This document shows positions 35,960 through 47,991 of a stretch of 64,000 nucleotides of DNA, one piece after another (position 1 is the stretch's first letter; the number at the start of each line of letters is the position of its first letter). The DNA is taken from positions 33,435,042 through 33,499,041 of the forward strand of contig OX421966.1 in NCBI GenBank assembly GCA_949128115.1. The letters run 5' to 3'. Made by a program: the position numbers and the translations under genes. The stretch comes from Anaspis maculata (taxonomy: Eukaryota; Arthropoda; Insecta; Coleoptera; Scraptiidae). Below the pieces are notes generated by a model. That model ran no database searches. It was given only the letters and a program-made list of their open reading frames with translations, and was not told where the DNA came from.

Positions 35960-36240
35960 GCTTGGATGTTCGATGGTGATCCATTCAAGCACTGGGAGTT
36001 CCGTCTTGAAGTTGTGTTCAATGCACTCCACGCCCAACGCCACTGCGTTCCTCACTTTGCCCGTCTTACTGACTGCGCTGTCGGTTTTTCTATACACATT
36101 GCCGTCCTGCCAGTTGCAGGCGTGATATTCAGCCTCCTGAAGAAGAGTTATAATAGCAAGTTTAGAGCCAGATCAGACTTCCCCAGTGGCTCGCCGACTG
36201 GCGCTACCTCCCGGCAGCCTCCCATCCAAGTTCTGAACTG
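35960..36240 (+). pseudogene. Weak gag-like fragment
   Basis: Frame 35966-36240 reads MFDGDPFKHWEFRLEVVFNA, which resembles the FDG-x-F-x-x-W-x-x-R motif at the start of many retrotransposon Gag proteins, and later LLKKSYNSKFRA. The rest is unlike Gag. No pol follows. Confidence 0.25.
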
Positions 36241-36654
36241 ATCTAGCGTTGCTGCAGTCGAGATATCACCTGGCTGGAAGAGTGTACTAGACGCTATGCG
36301 CTCTGTCACTAGGTATTGAAGACACCCGCATTTGGCGGGCCGAAAATAATCCGGAGGAAAATGAATCGAGGTCGTGAAATCGAGCTATATGTGGAATATT
36401 CAGAGTCAAGCCATCATTAAAAGATGTCGCTAGTTATCTAATTCATACGTGTGAACCGAGCGAAGTTCTACAACATGAATAACTTGCTACACCTCGATAT
36501 TCAAAAACCTTCTCTGCACGACGTCCGATAGTATGGTGAAAACGATGTGCGGTAGAATTAAAACACACCCGCAAACGAAGATGGCTTTGGTTCGCCGCCC
36601 TGCTGCATCGAGCCGATGTGTCACCCGATACCCCTGTGGTAGCACTCCAGCATG

Positions 36655-37205
36655 CAGCTCAAGTTACCTATTGGGATGTTTTACGACTATACGTCGTTCG
36701 CGATTATTTTGGATGCGACAAGATTGATTTCGAATGTCTTGGAATGGACGAGTATCGATGGAGATTGACCGTTGTGCCTGGACCGATCCGCCTGGGCTGC
36801 CGTCCGCTCTCGACTTGTCACGTCCGCTGCCGAGTACTTCTGCGGGTCTGCTAGAGAAGAGTTTCGATACACTTCGAGGAAGCTGAGTCAAGGCCCGTTG
36901 ATGCTGCGTCGCGACTCACCCAGAGGCCGTAGAGTTGAAGCCCTTCGATGATGAGTCTTAACTCACTTGTACGATGCTGAGCCGAAACCTCGACTGTTGC
37001 GTCTCAGCTCACCTGGAGAATGTCAAGTTGGAATCCTTCGGAGATGGGTTCCGATCCTATTGGGGAAGTTGCGTTGAGATCCTTTCGGGGTGAGTTTTGA
37101 CCCACGTGGAGGCTGATGATGAGTTGCTACTCTTTGAGTTCCGACCCACCTCTAGGATGTAGAGTCGAAGCTCTTGGATGTTGAGTCTTGATCCGCCTCT
37201 TGGCG
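36655..37205 (-). repeat. 47-bp minisatellite arm, minus orientation
   Basis: Read on the minus strand, about seven to eight diverged ~47-bp units (GGATCGAAACTCA...TCAACTCTACATCCT) run from ~37205 to ~36860. They are followed by ~190 bp of unique sequence. Units and unique part are both matched in the opposite orientation at 43479-44080. Confidence 0.7.
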
Positions 37206-37689
37206 AAGAGTTTGTTGCTTGGGTTTTCCCTGCTTGCCCGTTGGCAGTATTGGGTAACTAGATGCGAGACTAGAAGTGCCGGCTGTCAGCTGTCAGTCGT
37301 TCGGAGGCAACAAAAACAAACATGAGACGTAAGAAAGGGAGAAAAAAGGGACGCTTCGACGGCGTGTTGGTGAAATTGTAATTAGTGTAATTGTGCTCCA
37401 CGTAGGAATGTGATAACAAGAAAAGTAAGAGTAGCCTGAGGCTATTGACAATTACAATTTACACAAATTTTCCGGCTTCAGGCGTAGTGGGTGTTCCGAG
37501 GGATGACCGTCAACTCCTGGAGGAACTGCAAACCGGCCCCATTACCCCAATCACCACAGTTGAGTTCGGATAGCGCGGAAATAGGGGGGAAATATTTAAA
37601 CGACGGTGTCACCTGACCTATGGAATGAGCTCGTTCCCCAGGGTGTGATAGTACTTCTTCACGCAGAATTATCCCGATGACTTAAAGGC

Positions 37690-38014
37690 TACCGCAACTG
37701 TACATGGAAATAAAAGCAACAAGGAATGGGCTTACAGACTTCAGGCATCGACGGCCACTTCCGGACACGAAGTGGAGCCCTTGGAGTGTCGAGCGTTGAT
37801 CGAGAGAAGGGAACGAGGTCCTTTCTCCGCAGATGTTGGTGGGTTCGTGCCCTCGGGCTGTGGTCGCTTCGTCGGCGATGGTGTTGCGGAAGGTGCCTCG
37901 TTGGTACCAATGATGCCGCCCGGCGGTCTTAGGGCAGGGCCTGTGGGGGAACCAACGACCGGCAAGCCTCCAACAGGGATCAACGAACGTGTGCGGTTTC
38001 GAATCTAACCTCAA
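37690..38014 (-). CDS. Unrecognised GC-rich minus ORFs, possible exon
   Basis: Two minus-strand frames are open across 37690-38014. One is Pro/Ser/Thr-rich (IPVGGLPVVGSPTGPALRP, then NEAPSATPSPTKRP). An AG lies before it near 38007 and a CTGTAAG word near 37735. No domain is recognised, and the GC-rich composition alone can keep frames open. Confidence 0.2.
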
Positions 38015-38519
38015 TCCGAGGAGTTGCGTTATAGAAGGTACGGTGGTTTACGAGTAATAAATTACTAAGACCTACAAAAGAGTTTTTTTTCAGAAAGAGA
38101 GCGACGTGAGGCACCCTGGTGCTACCCACCCGTCAGGTGGAGTGGGTCTTGCTCGTGATAAACTTGAGCGAAGGAGAGTGGTGACGTTCAGCCCTGAGTT
38201 GGCCCGTGTTTTTCGACCAGTCCCATCCAGGACTTACGGCGGTCTTAAAGGTGTTTGAAAGGCGTCTCACTGCAGCTTAGGTTGCCTTTCTCTCAAATCC
38301 GGGACTCACACTACAGGGACTGTCACCACTTTGAAGATAATATTTCAAGTGAAATAAAATCTTATCAGTACTTATAAAAAACGTTTCTTCGCGCGTCAGG
38401 TTTGTAATGTCAAAGTGACAGGAGTTTGTTCACCTTTTGAAAAGAGGAAGAGAGAAAGAGAAAATGTATCCAAAAAGAAGAAAATTGCAGACGACTAAAA
38501 TAGAGAAAAGTTTTGGGTA

Positions 38520-38660
38520 ACAAGTTGAAACCCTTCGATGACGAGTTGCGATCCATCTTCAGGTAGTTGTGCTGAGGCCCCTCCGATGCTGAGTTTCGAT
38601 CCTTCGACGAAGAGTTTTGATCACCCTCGAGGATGTAGAGTCGAAACCTCTAGATGAATC
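38520..38660 (-). repeat. Three more units of the 47-bp minisatellite
   Basis: Same unit and orientation as 36860-37205 (GATGACGAGTTGCGATCCATC..., GATGCTGAGTTTCGATCCTTC, GGATGTAGAGTCGAAACCTC). Confidence 0.65.
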
Positions 38661-39007
38661 ACAAAAAGAACTTTGAACCACGAAAACAAATCAGAATTGA
38701 ATGTTAGTCAAGGTGTAGAATCAGGTGTTCGTCAGAGGGTTGGGGTGTTGGGACTTCTGAAATAATTCAGGGAAACTTTTCTTTTGGGAACAGCTTTTAG
38801 ATATTTGATTTTAGCCTGCAGTGAAGATGGGCTAGGTATAGGATCGAGCCATTATTTAACCATTTTGACTTGTACATAGAGGTCAACAGATTGATGTTGT
38901 GTTAAAAATATATACTGTGTCTTTTTGTGTTCAAACTCATAGTCAGGTCTGTCTCAACAAGCTCGAGGCTTCTATCCTCGAACAACAAGCAGAAAGGCAC
39001 AACAGAA

Positions 39008-39015
39008 TGGCGCCC
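39008..39015 (+). other. Primer-binding-site-like TGGCGCCC (plus strand)
   Basis: TGGCGCCCTGATGCGCCC follows AAAGGCACAACAGAA. An upstream ACA would suit an LTR end. No partner LTR or coding region was found. Confidence 0.35.
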
Positions 39016-39116
39016 TGATGCGCCCATATATCATTTCCACATGAGGGAATAGTGGAAGATCGGCCAGAGCTGAACTGTCCATCTTCGGTCAAGCGGTTCC
39101 AAAAGCGGGAAACGTA

Positions 39117-39142
39117 ATTTAATTTAATTTAATTTAATAAGT
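39117..39142 (+). repeat. (AATTT)n microsatellite
   Basis: Five near-perfect pentanucleotide units. Confidence 0.8.
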
Positions 39143-42100
39143 TGAGTTAAATTGGAGTATAATGAGTTGCCTACCCATTCAGGGGCTCAGGAAGATAGCT
39201 GGGAGCTGGGGTTCTTTCAGTATGTGTGCTACGGCAACTCAGATGCAACAACAGAGTTTTAAGTTTTGCGTGACGACTTTGTGGATGGGTGACCTGTCAG
39301 TGTCAATAAACCTACGTTGTCTCTGTACATCGGAAAGTATACAAAGCCGTTTATCTAGCGAACTACGTCGCTTACTCGCTTACCACTTGGAATACGGTTA
39401 AAATGGTAATTAGGAGCGTATAACTACCTTACCTAACCAAGTTCCGATGATAGCATTTATTATTCTTGGTGTGGAAAAAACAACAAAAATTAAACTATTA
39501 ATGCAATTTAGTACAATGCTGCCGCATGTTGTCCTGACAACGAACCGTTTTCTGTGTTCGCTCCAACTTATTCGCATTCAGTTGCAAACTTCCCCCATGT
39601 TCCATGATCCATTAGGCTATCTATACTCACAGAGGTTGTCAATATACCCAGGTACCTACCAACTTACGTGATTCTGTTGCAGACGGTCGAACAACACAGG
39701 GCGTCCTGTATTTCCGTTCGTTCGAAAACTTGAAATTAAATGCGAGAAGGAATTGTAATACGTATTTAAAATTGGCACTCACTAACATCAAACCGTAAGA
39801 AGTAATTCCAATCTTAAAAGTTATTAAAACTTCCATAACTTGAAACTGAAGGATAAAATTATAAGATATTTATCTGGAGCGATATGTAACTTTCCGGCAT
39901 CGAATTAGTTTCTCTCATAAACTTCATCATCAGGTGCACAGTACCAAAGTAGTTTGTCGAGTGGGCATGCATATCGAAGGTACCCACAAGAAAATTCCCC
40001 TCACTCAATTTTTTCCTTCCACTGACGATAAGAGGTAGTTATTAAGTTTGTCTACCATACATAGTGAATATTTTGCATCATATTTCTTCTTTTAATTTGG
40101 GGTATGTAAACGAAAAGGCCTTTGAGCAAGGACATTCATGTCGGTGAGGTCGCTGGGAAGCGGAAAAAGTAAGGAAACAGCATGCGACCGGAAGGAATGA
40201 GAAACAATATCCATTTCTTTGCGGATCTAAACCAAGTGGCCGAACGGCGGAAGAGTTGAATTGGTGCAGAGTTGAAGCATCAGCAGTGAAATAATGCAAG
40301 GTTCAACCCTGCAGCCTTCAAAGCAAGAGGCACCTCCACCATGTCACGTTGACTGCACAAAAGCAGTCATAAAGCGAGGGTATAGGGAGAAACATGCGAC
40401 TCATGACTCGGACTGAACATGGACGTTGGACAGGACTTGTAAAACGTACTCTTATAATGATCTCGACACAAGAGTGCAATAATTAATAATAAATTGTGTG
40501 ACAATAAAGAACAAAAAAAGTCAGCAGAGATTAGAAAATAAATAAAAACACGAAAACAATCTTCATTCCAAAGGGAAGTTTCGCCAGGTTTCCTAAAAAT
40601 CTGAGCAAATTGTGGGCTGAATAAATAGGAAGAAGAAGCTTCAGACCCAATCCTCGAGAATCAATCCAAATGGATGTAACAACTATACATGTGGTTGGCT
40701 TCACCTAGGAATAAGAGAATTATTTTTGGAATAAGCATGCAAAATTCTGCCCTCAACCGTTCCTCTCATGAAAAAAAAAGACAAAAATACCTCGCCTATG
40801 TTTTGTAGTCGAGATTTCTCAGAAGAAGAAGGACAGGACATGATGAAGAAGACGAAGAAATTTTGTCTAACTACCGAATTCAGAATAATCTAGAAGGTAA
40901 GGATCGCTATGTGAACAATAATTCTCAGATCTGACATGAACTGAGAAAGGCATATCAATTTTATTGCTCGAAGAGTTGCTAGTGCCTTTGGTTTCGAACT
41001 GCTCTTTTTCTAATTTGCGAGGAAATGTTTCAAGGGCATCTTGAGTTGAACCTGAACCAAGAAAAAAATCAAAGGCCTCCAGAAAACATTTCTCAGCAAT
41101 GGCTTCGAATGAAAGAGTACCTAGTCAACATTGATCCTGTGTTGAGTGGCTTCTGTCCCTTGGTAATTACGGTCTCTTTCATGATCGATATGAAGTCAGT
41201 TATGAAATTTTTCTTTTCTCCAAATTTCTGCAAGTGGTAGGTTCCTTGTTTTTAACCAACCAACTAATTTCCTTGAATTGATGATGTCAAACCATCCTCG
41301 AATGAGTCTCAAGAACCATGCAGTAGTTGGAGCTTGTGATGGTGAAATTTTCTGAAAGACAGCTGCTTCTATAGCTCCAGCAGTTTTGGACAAAATACAT
41401 TTCATTTCATCGCCGACATGCATTTTGGAAAAGTGTCCCGGAAAGATCATTTCAACAGAAAGGTGATGTAAAAATCTCAAAAGTTTTTCGTGGTAACATA
41501 CTGACCACACACTTCATTTGTCGGTATTGTTCTCTCTTTAATAATTCTGTCAGGAATGGATATTTTTGAATTTTGTATTGTAGATTGCCGATTTTTTAGT
41601 GGATAAGGCCCATCTGCCAGAACGTTGATCTCTTCCATTTGATTTTATACTTTTGTTGTACTTAGCAATTTATTTTATATGCAATATTTACAGCCGATGA
41701 TGGTGTGTATTTATGTACAATATTACAGTCGGTGTTATAATCTTGGTGTCGGAGAGGGAAGAGAGCGAGCTGTCCTCAGCTGTTGGCACCGGGCTTGGCA
41801 GCAGACATGCGCCAGGTCGTCTGGTTAGGCGGAGTGGCCAACACAAATCTAAGATTTGTGGGCCGGTGCGTGCGGTATCCCCTTTTTTTTGTGGAGCCGT
41901 CTTTCAAAGGCTGCGTCTCTTATATCGGGACTATTATTTTTACTTTGCTATTTTTAGGCTATGACTCTCTTTTGCCCGTTTGGAAAGGATTGGATGTGTC
42001 TTGCCTTTGTGCTTTAAACCTGTTTTCACCGTTAAGCGCCCCCAACCCTTAGAAAAACTTTCCCACGGTTGCGAGAGCCTATAACTGGATACCTATGTTA

Positions 42101-43478
42101 AACCGGATTTCACCCTTTTAAGACCTTTCCAACCAATGGTGTACGCGAATTACTCAAATCAAGATACAAATATTCATACAATATTGAGATACAAGATACA
42201 AATATTGTGCAGAGGTCTCAACTCCGGATCCTAGAGGAGGATCAAAGCTCATCATCAACGGATCTCAACCTCAACTTTTGTCACGAGTCGGAGGTCTCCT
42301 GGTGACGTTAAGTGCCGGCCACTCTAGTCGGTGCTAGGGGTGGGTGTTGCGGTTCAATTTTGGACGCCAACCAGCTGCTGGTTGCGTCACAGGAGCGATG
42401 GTAATTTAGCGGCTGGTTCGCCTTAAAACCTACCTCAAAACCAGACAAAAACGTTCGCTACTTTTCAGGTGGCTGAGCTTATTCAGCAAAGGTCACTTCA
42501 CACGGTTCAAGTAAATTGGAGTAAACAATGATGGTCATATTCGTTTCTTTGCAAATCAAATAGAATTTTACAGAAGGTTAGTTGAATGAATGTAAGTAAG
42601 ATAATGGTAATTAATGAACTACTCAACCAGGTATCAACACAGTAGGTAAATATAAAGATTGAAGAAATTAGAGATGAAAGATGTTCACGATGGAGAACAC
42701 TTTACCAACCCGTAAACGTAGTAAGTCCTACCTAAGTAACTAAACCCTACAGCTAGTATATTGTGCACAATTTACCGAGGAGGAGAATAATTAAATAAGT
42801 GACTAGTTTTAGCAGAATTGGGTGTGTCTCACCAGAACCGCATCTGCTATGGATCCAACGGCTGCAAACGCACGGCGACCCTTGCAAGGAACTAACCCTG
42901 AAGCTGTACAATGCAGCTGCTAGCGGCGAGTGGGAATCGTCCCTTGGGTGGTCCGATCTGCAAGTCGTGGTGCTGCCTGCTGTTAGCTGGTACTTCAGCG
43001 TGGTGAAAGTGAAGGTTGGAAATAACCAGTGCGACGAATGGCGTAATTCAGTGATTAGATACTGCTGTGATTAACTGATGGTAATTAACTAGTGGTAGTT
43101 AAATGCCTGTAGCTAGATGGCTGTAGCCAACTGGCGGTAACCAACTGGCCTGGAATACAAATAGCCATGTGGAAAATAAGAAAATGTGAAATTAAATCAA
43201 CATACCAGCAGTTTGGTAGCGGATCTTTTCGAGATACGGCTATTCAAATCCCATCACAGCTGACCAAGACAAAATGGTGAACGTGTGGAGTTCAGAACGT
43301 TTTGCGACAGTGACGGTTTTTCAAGAGACATTCAAAGATAAGGTCTACTTCGCTTCTGAGCATGTCCAACCATTACAGCAATAAAGTGATAAATGTTACT
43401 AGACTGTTTGATTTTCGCGCGTATTGAAGAAACTTGTTACGAATCATTTTGCAACGTAACACTCTGCTACCTGAAAAT
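39143..43478. other. Mostly unassigned DNA, one SINE and one minisatellite unit
   Basis: No coding region is recognised. A single 47-bp-type unit lies at ~42225-42290. Short ORFs at 41713-42052 and 42799-43074 have no recognisable domain. Confidence 0.4.
40224..40340 (+). mobile_element. tRNA-derived SINE head
   Basis: An A-box-like AAGTGGCCGAACGG at ~40234 resembles Ser/Leu-type tRNA heads. A B box GGTTCAACCC lies at ~40301-40310 in a partly paired T arm (GCAAGG / CCCTGC). No acceptor stem closes it. Confidence 0.45.
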
Positions 43479-44080
43479 GGATCGAAACTCATCATCAGTG
43501 GGGCCTCGACTCAACTACCTGAAGATGGATCGAGACTTCCATCAACGGGTTTCAACTTGTCTCCCGAAGGCGGATCGAAACTCAGCATCCAAGAGCATCA
43601 ACTCTACATCCTATAGGTGGATCGAAACTCATTCAAGAGTAGCAGTTCATCAGCCTTTAGATGGGTCGAAACTCATCCTGAAAGAATTTTAGCTCTACGT
43701 CCTCAAGGGGGATCGAAACGCATCATCGATGGATTTCACCTCCACATTCTACAGGTGGATCTAGATGCATTAAGCAGGGTTTCAACACTTTCAACCCAAC
43801 ATTCTCCAGGTGAGTCAAAACTCAGCGTCGAAGAGTCGCAACTCTACGTTCTTCAGGTGGGTCGAAACTCAACATCAACTTGCCTCACCTCAGTATCCTC
43901 GAACTGGGTCGAAACAGACCCGCAGAAGCACTTGGCAACGGACATGACAATTCGGGAACGGACGGCAGCCTAGGCGGATCGGTCCAGGTACAACGGTCAA
44001 GGTCCATTGATACTCTTTTTCGCATCCAAAACGAAAACGACCAGCATATAGTCGTGAAACATTCTCATGAGGTAACTTAG
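43479..44080 (+). repeat. 47-bp minisatellite arm, plus orientation
   Basis: About nine and a half units of 44-55 bp begin GGATCGAAACTC (or GGGTCGAAACTC) at 43479 and repeat to ~43925. A unique segment follows (CAGACCCGCAGAAGCACTTG, then the region near 43980-44080). Both parts mirror 36655-37205. ORFs in this stretch are by-products of the repeat. Confidence 0.75.
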
Positions 44081-46992
44081 TCTGAAGCGCTGGTATCGAG
44101 TGTCGCGCCGCGTCGTGGACTGCTATGCGGGGCCAAGAGCACATGAGTTGGAGGTAAATCATGTTATAGAGGTTTGCTCAGTTCTTCACTTGACTCTGGA
44201 TATCCACATAGCTCGATTCCACGGCCTTGATTTATTTTCCTCCCGATTAGTTTTGGCGCATCAAAGGCGTCACGCCTCATCATCTAGTAAGTGTCAAATC
44301 GCGCTTTCTCTTTTTGTTTTGAGTTCCTTCATTTAAAAAAAAGTTTGGATCTTGACAGTGTGGCGGAGAACACCAAAACAAACATTTGAGCCCCAAAGAC
44401 AAGGATAGCTTCAGCAAACTACAAAGAATGCCGCCCTCCAAGCGAGGTCCATTCAGGAAATCTTAACAAAGGAGTGGTGAAACAAAACTCTCGACCACCA
44501 CAACACCAGACGATCAGACCTATACTGCACAGACACGTGTTTTGCCCCTATTGGGGGCTCATCAGTGCGCAGGCATTCAGTCCAATCATCCGATGCTGTA
44601 AAAAGATGCTGGAAAGAGTGGTGGTTGACTGCGCTTGATGAGGACTGGAAACTTCGTCCGGAGGTGATTGTTTCTTGAGTGTAGGGTACGTACGTACAAT
44701 TTCCCAAAAATGGCACCTGACATGCAAATGTTCATCAATCGTCAACCAGTGTTAACCTTGAAATGGAATGAAGCCTAATAAAAAAAAGGTATTATTTCGT
44801 CATCAGAAAAAAAACAGAGTTTGCATTGTATAGGCAACTATCAGTGATTCACCCTGTATCACACTAGATTATATATTAAATAAGTAGATACGTCGTATGT
44901 ATCAAAACAGTATGACATCAAATGCACACATGCCCAAGGGGAGAATCTTCGAAAACAGAACCAGAAAACATGTGTGCATAATCGAGATATCCACTCGCTG
45001 TCAACAGCAATTCATCTGTTTACCATAAGCCTGGATGCCGACTCGTCCTTTATCCGTCTAAAGACGCGACGAGATAAGACGCGCGGTTATATAAAATTTT
45101 ATTGACGAAAATATTGTTTTATGATTTTCGAATATTATAGGTAGCCCGCGTCGCGCCAATTTCGATAACGGGAACTCAAAAACTTTTATTACGCACCTCC
45201 CAACCCCATCATAATTTCACAATACCTGACTCGGGGATTTTCAACAGCTTTAACTTGTGACACAAAAATATCTTCAAGGATCTCTTGGATGATGTTGTTC
45301 TCATCTCTTGACAAGGCTCGGCTGTGATAACTCCATCGTCGTAAATTTTATCTGATGGAAATGCATCTTTTGTGGCAACACTCTGTGTCTTGCCTCGTCA
45401 GGCCTTGCCGTCAGATTTTCTAATTATTTAAGCACCATGTTAGCTATGAAGTTATTAGATGTTATAGTGAGCCAAGCCGGGTGTTGGCGGCGTTTGTGAA
45501 ATGGGGTATGAGCACCGACGTATAAGCACGCAATGGAGTTATTATGCATCTCCGTTTAGCATCTGCCCTGGCATATTTTCTCCTGTTTGTGTGTATTATC
45601 ATTTTATTCCGTTTGTCGCGTCGCGTCTCTCTACACTTTCTTATACCCTCCCGTCCTCTGCCGCACCTCCTCCGATTTCACCATCTCACCCCGAATGTTA
45701 TTGTTCGTGCTAGAACTCCCGCAACTTAGAGGAGTCGTGTAGTAGCGCAAAGAATATTTTTTACCGTGTGGATGAGAGGAGGACGAGATGAAGAGAGAAA
45801 GACAAAGAGCTCCACATAATCTATAATTAAGCTTAGAGAAGAGCTTAATTCCTTTGTCAATTTTACATCATAAAATAGTACGTCATCACAAATATAAGAC
45901 GAGTAAACATATCTTCAGCGCGCATTTGATTAAGGAGGGTATTGTGGGTGACGTTAGAAGAAGTGTTCTTGTCAGCCTGCATCGGAAAGATACTCTGCAA
46001 CAATAGAGGATAAAGAAACACAATCGTCTGCTTGTGCGGCTGCCGTTGTTGTGTTGTATAAGAAGAAAACTTCAGGGGTGAATGTGGGGAACGGGGGAGG
46101 GGAGAGACGAGAGCGGGAAACGGGATGTATGTGTTGAATATTCGTAAATTGGTGCGAATAATTTCGGAGTATTACTGTGATACATCTTGATAGATCTGGG
46201 GAACTGGAGAGAATGGGAAATATATCCTCCAAGCCAATATGAAAAAAAAAACAACTGACAAAAAAGCCGTCCATCTCCTCACCTTGCGGTGTGTTCAATA
46301 GGTAGCCTCGCTCAGAAAATTGGCTTACTTCGCAACAATAATTAAATTTTGATACAATGTTACAAAAAGTACACATAAGACACATACAATAAGTATCATT
46401 ACTGTTTCGTTATTGTTATCAAAGTCCTTAAAAACTGCTTGGTGAAAAATTATCGGGTATAATACCACGACTCAAGCAGCACGTTAAGGCTGAATAACCA
46501 ATTTAAAGTCAAGTTGTCTTGAACAGTGCGAAAATTACATCAATTGGACATGAAATATTCCTTGTCTGACAGAATATTATCAAAGTCGTGATTCAGGTAA
46601 AACAGAACTCCGTTCCTCCCTTGAAATTTACGCTGGTTTTTGACTCATTGAGTGTGTTCCAAGTTTCAATAAAATCGGATCACTTTTTTCTTTCTTGGAT
46701 GTTCAACACGGCGGCATAAAATGATCAATTTCTTTGGCAATTCACCTTCGATTTCTAAAATTCAAAAACGTCACCGAAGCTGAAACATTGATCTTCATAA
46801 TTGTGCTATAAAAATGCATGCATTTTCTTTTTTGAGTAATCGCGCTCGAACTAAACTTTCGGCAATTTTACACTATTCCATTGATCACCCTGTAGCAACC
46901 TTATGGAACATTGTTCGTATTTGACGTGATCAAGGCATCAAGAAGAAGGATTGAGCCGAGGGGTCATCCACTAGGTGAAAATTTATACACGT
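44081..46992. other. No supported gene
   Basis: Short ORFs on both strands (for example 44453-44745 minus and 45972-46385 minus, 137 codons) show no recognisable domain. CACCCTGTA words of mariner-end type occur at ~44850 and ~46887 without partners. Confidence 0.4.
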
Positions 46993-47172
46993 AATGCCAA
47001 ATTACGGTAATCTTTTGGTAATTCTTGGTAATTTCAGTAATCACAAGGAATGCTAAAATAATTCAGGTAATTCCTAGATAATGCCAGTAATTCAAAAGTA
47101 ATGCCATGTAATTTCATGTAATCTCAAGTAATGCATTGTAATGTCGTGTAATGCAAGGTAATTACATGTGAT
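46993..47172 (+). repeat. 10-bp-period GTAAT array
   Basis: From ~47088 to 47168, eight consecutive units start GTAAT (one GTGAT) at exact 10-bp steps. Looser units extend upstream to ~46993. It is a simple but strictly helical-period repeat. Confidence 0.75.
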
Positions 47173-47608
47173 GCACTTTTACGCTTTTTTGTACCTAAAA
47201 CATTACAGACATAACATTACAGCTAAAAATTTGATAAACTGACCGAAAACATCAATAAAATTTGAAAATAATAAAGGAATTTCTACTTTGAAAAATTCCA
47301 TTTAGGTATAATAAGGCCCAGTATTTCAGTGGAAGTTAATAAACTTTCGATTAGTGAAACTTGATTCTATTACTGTGGAGAGACATAATTTGTTGCAACT
47401 ATTGAATCTTTGGCAACCAAACCAAGTTTTATTTAACGAAAGTTTAACTTCAGCTGAAATGCTAGGCTCAAATATCTGATTCTGGTGTATGTATATGATT
47501 AACCTTTTCATTCTGAAGCATTTTATCCTGTATTTCACACTTTCTTTGCAATGTATTTTTTGTTGTTAGGTAAAGCAACCCAAAATGTTGGAAAGACGTA
47601 AAAGACTA

Positions 47609-47687
47609 GACCAAAGTCAGCCTCGTTTGCCTGCCAATGGCCAGACCACAGCCTACCTAGAGGAGGAAAGTTTTTGATCATACGGTA
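47609..47687 (-). mobile_element. Truncated copy of the TACCGTATGATC MITE
   Basis: The reverse complement reads TACCGTATGATCAAAAACTT and continues through the loop words CATTGGCAGGCAAACGAGGC of the 20641 element, then stops. It keeps one arm and the loop and ends in CGG|TA. Confidence 0.85.
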
Positions 47688-47991
47688 TAATGGCTCATAT
47701 AATCCTGAATGGCACAGTGCTCGAGTCTCGAACTTTTTTTTTTCGTAATCGTTCTGTTAGATAAAAGAGAACTTGAATGTCTTGTAAATTTTTACACTAC
47801 TTTTAGTACTTTTACAGTGTCAAGCATGATAAGTAGGTAAATGAATCGCGAAATCGATCTATGCCGGGTGCAGTGCAAAACAGTATGACAGTGTGTGTGT
47901 ACCACCCGATAAGGAAAAATCTTGGGAAATAAAAATAAGTCGACGTCTGTCGATCGTCTTGAATTGCCTAAACATTATTTGATCAGTTGGA

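Noticed and set aside
43393..44080. Repeat-containing ORFs with RWxET-like motifs as a repeat protein
   Set aside because: Frames are by-products of a 47-bp minisatellite whose period is not a multiple of three throughout.
45972..46385. 137-codon minus ORF as a gene
   Set aside because: Unrecognised sequence with long Pro/Ser and Cys/Phe stretches, overlapped by other open frames.
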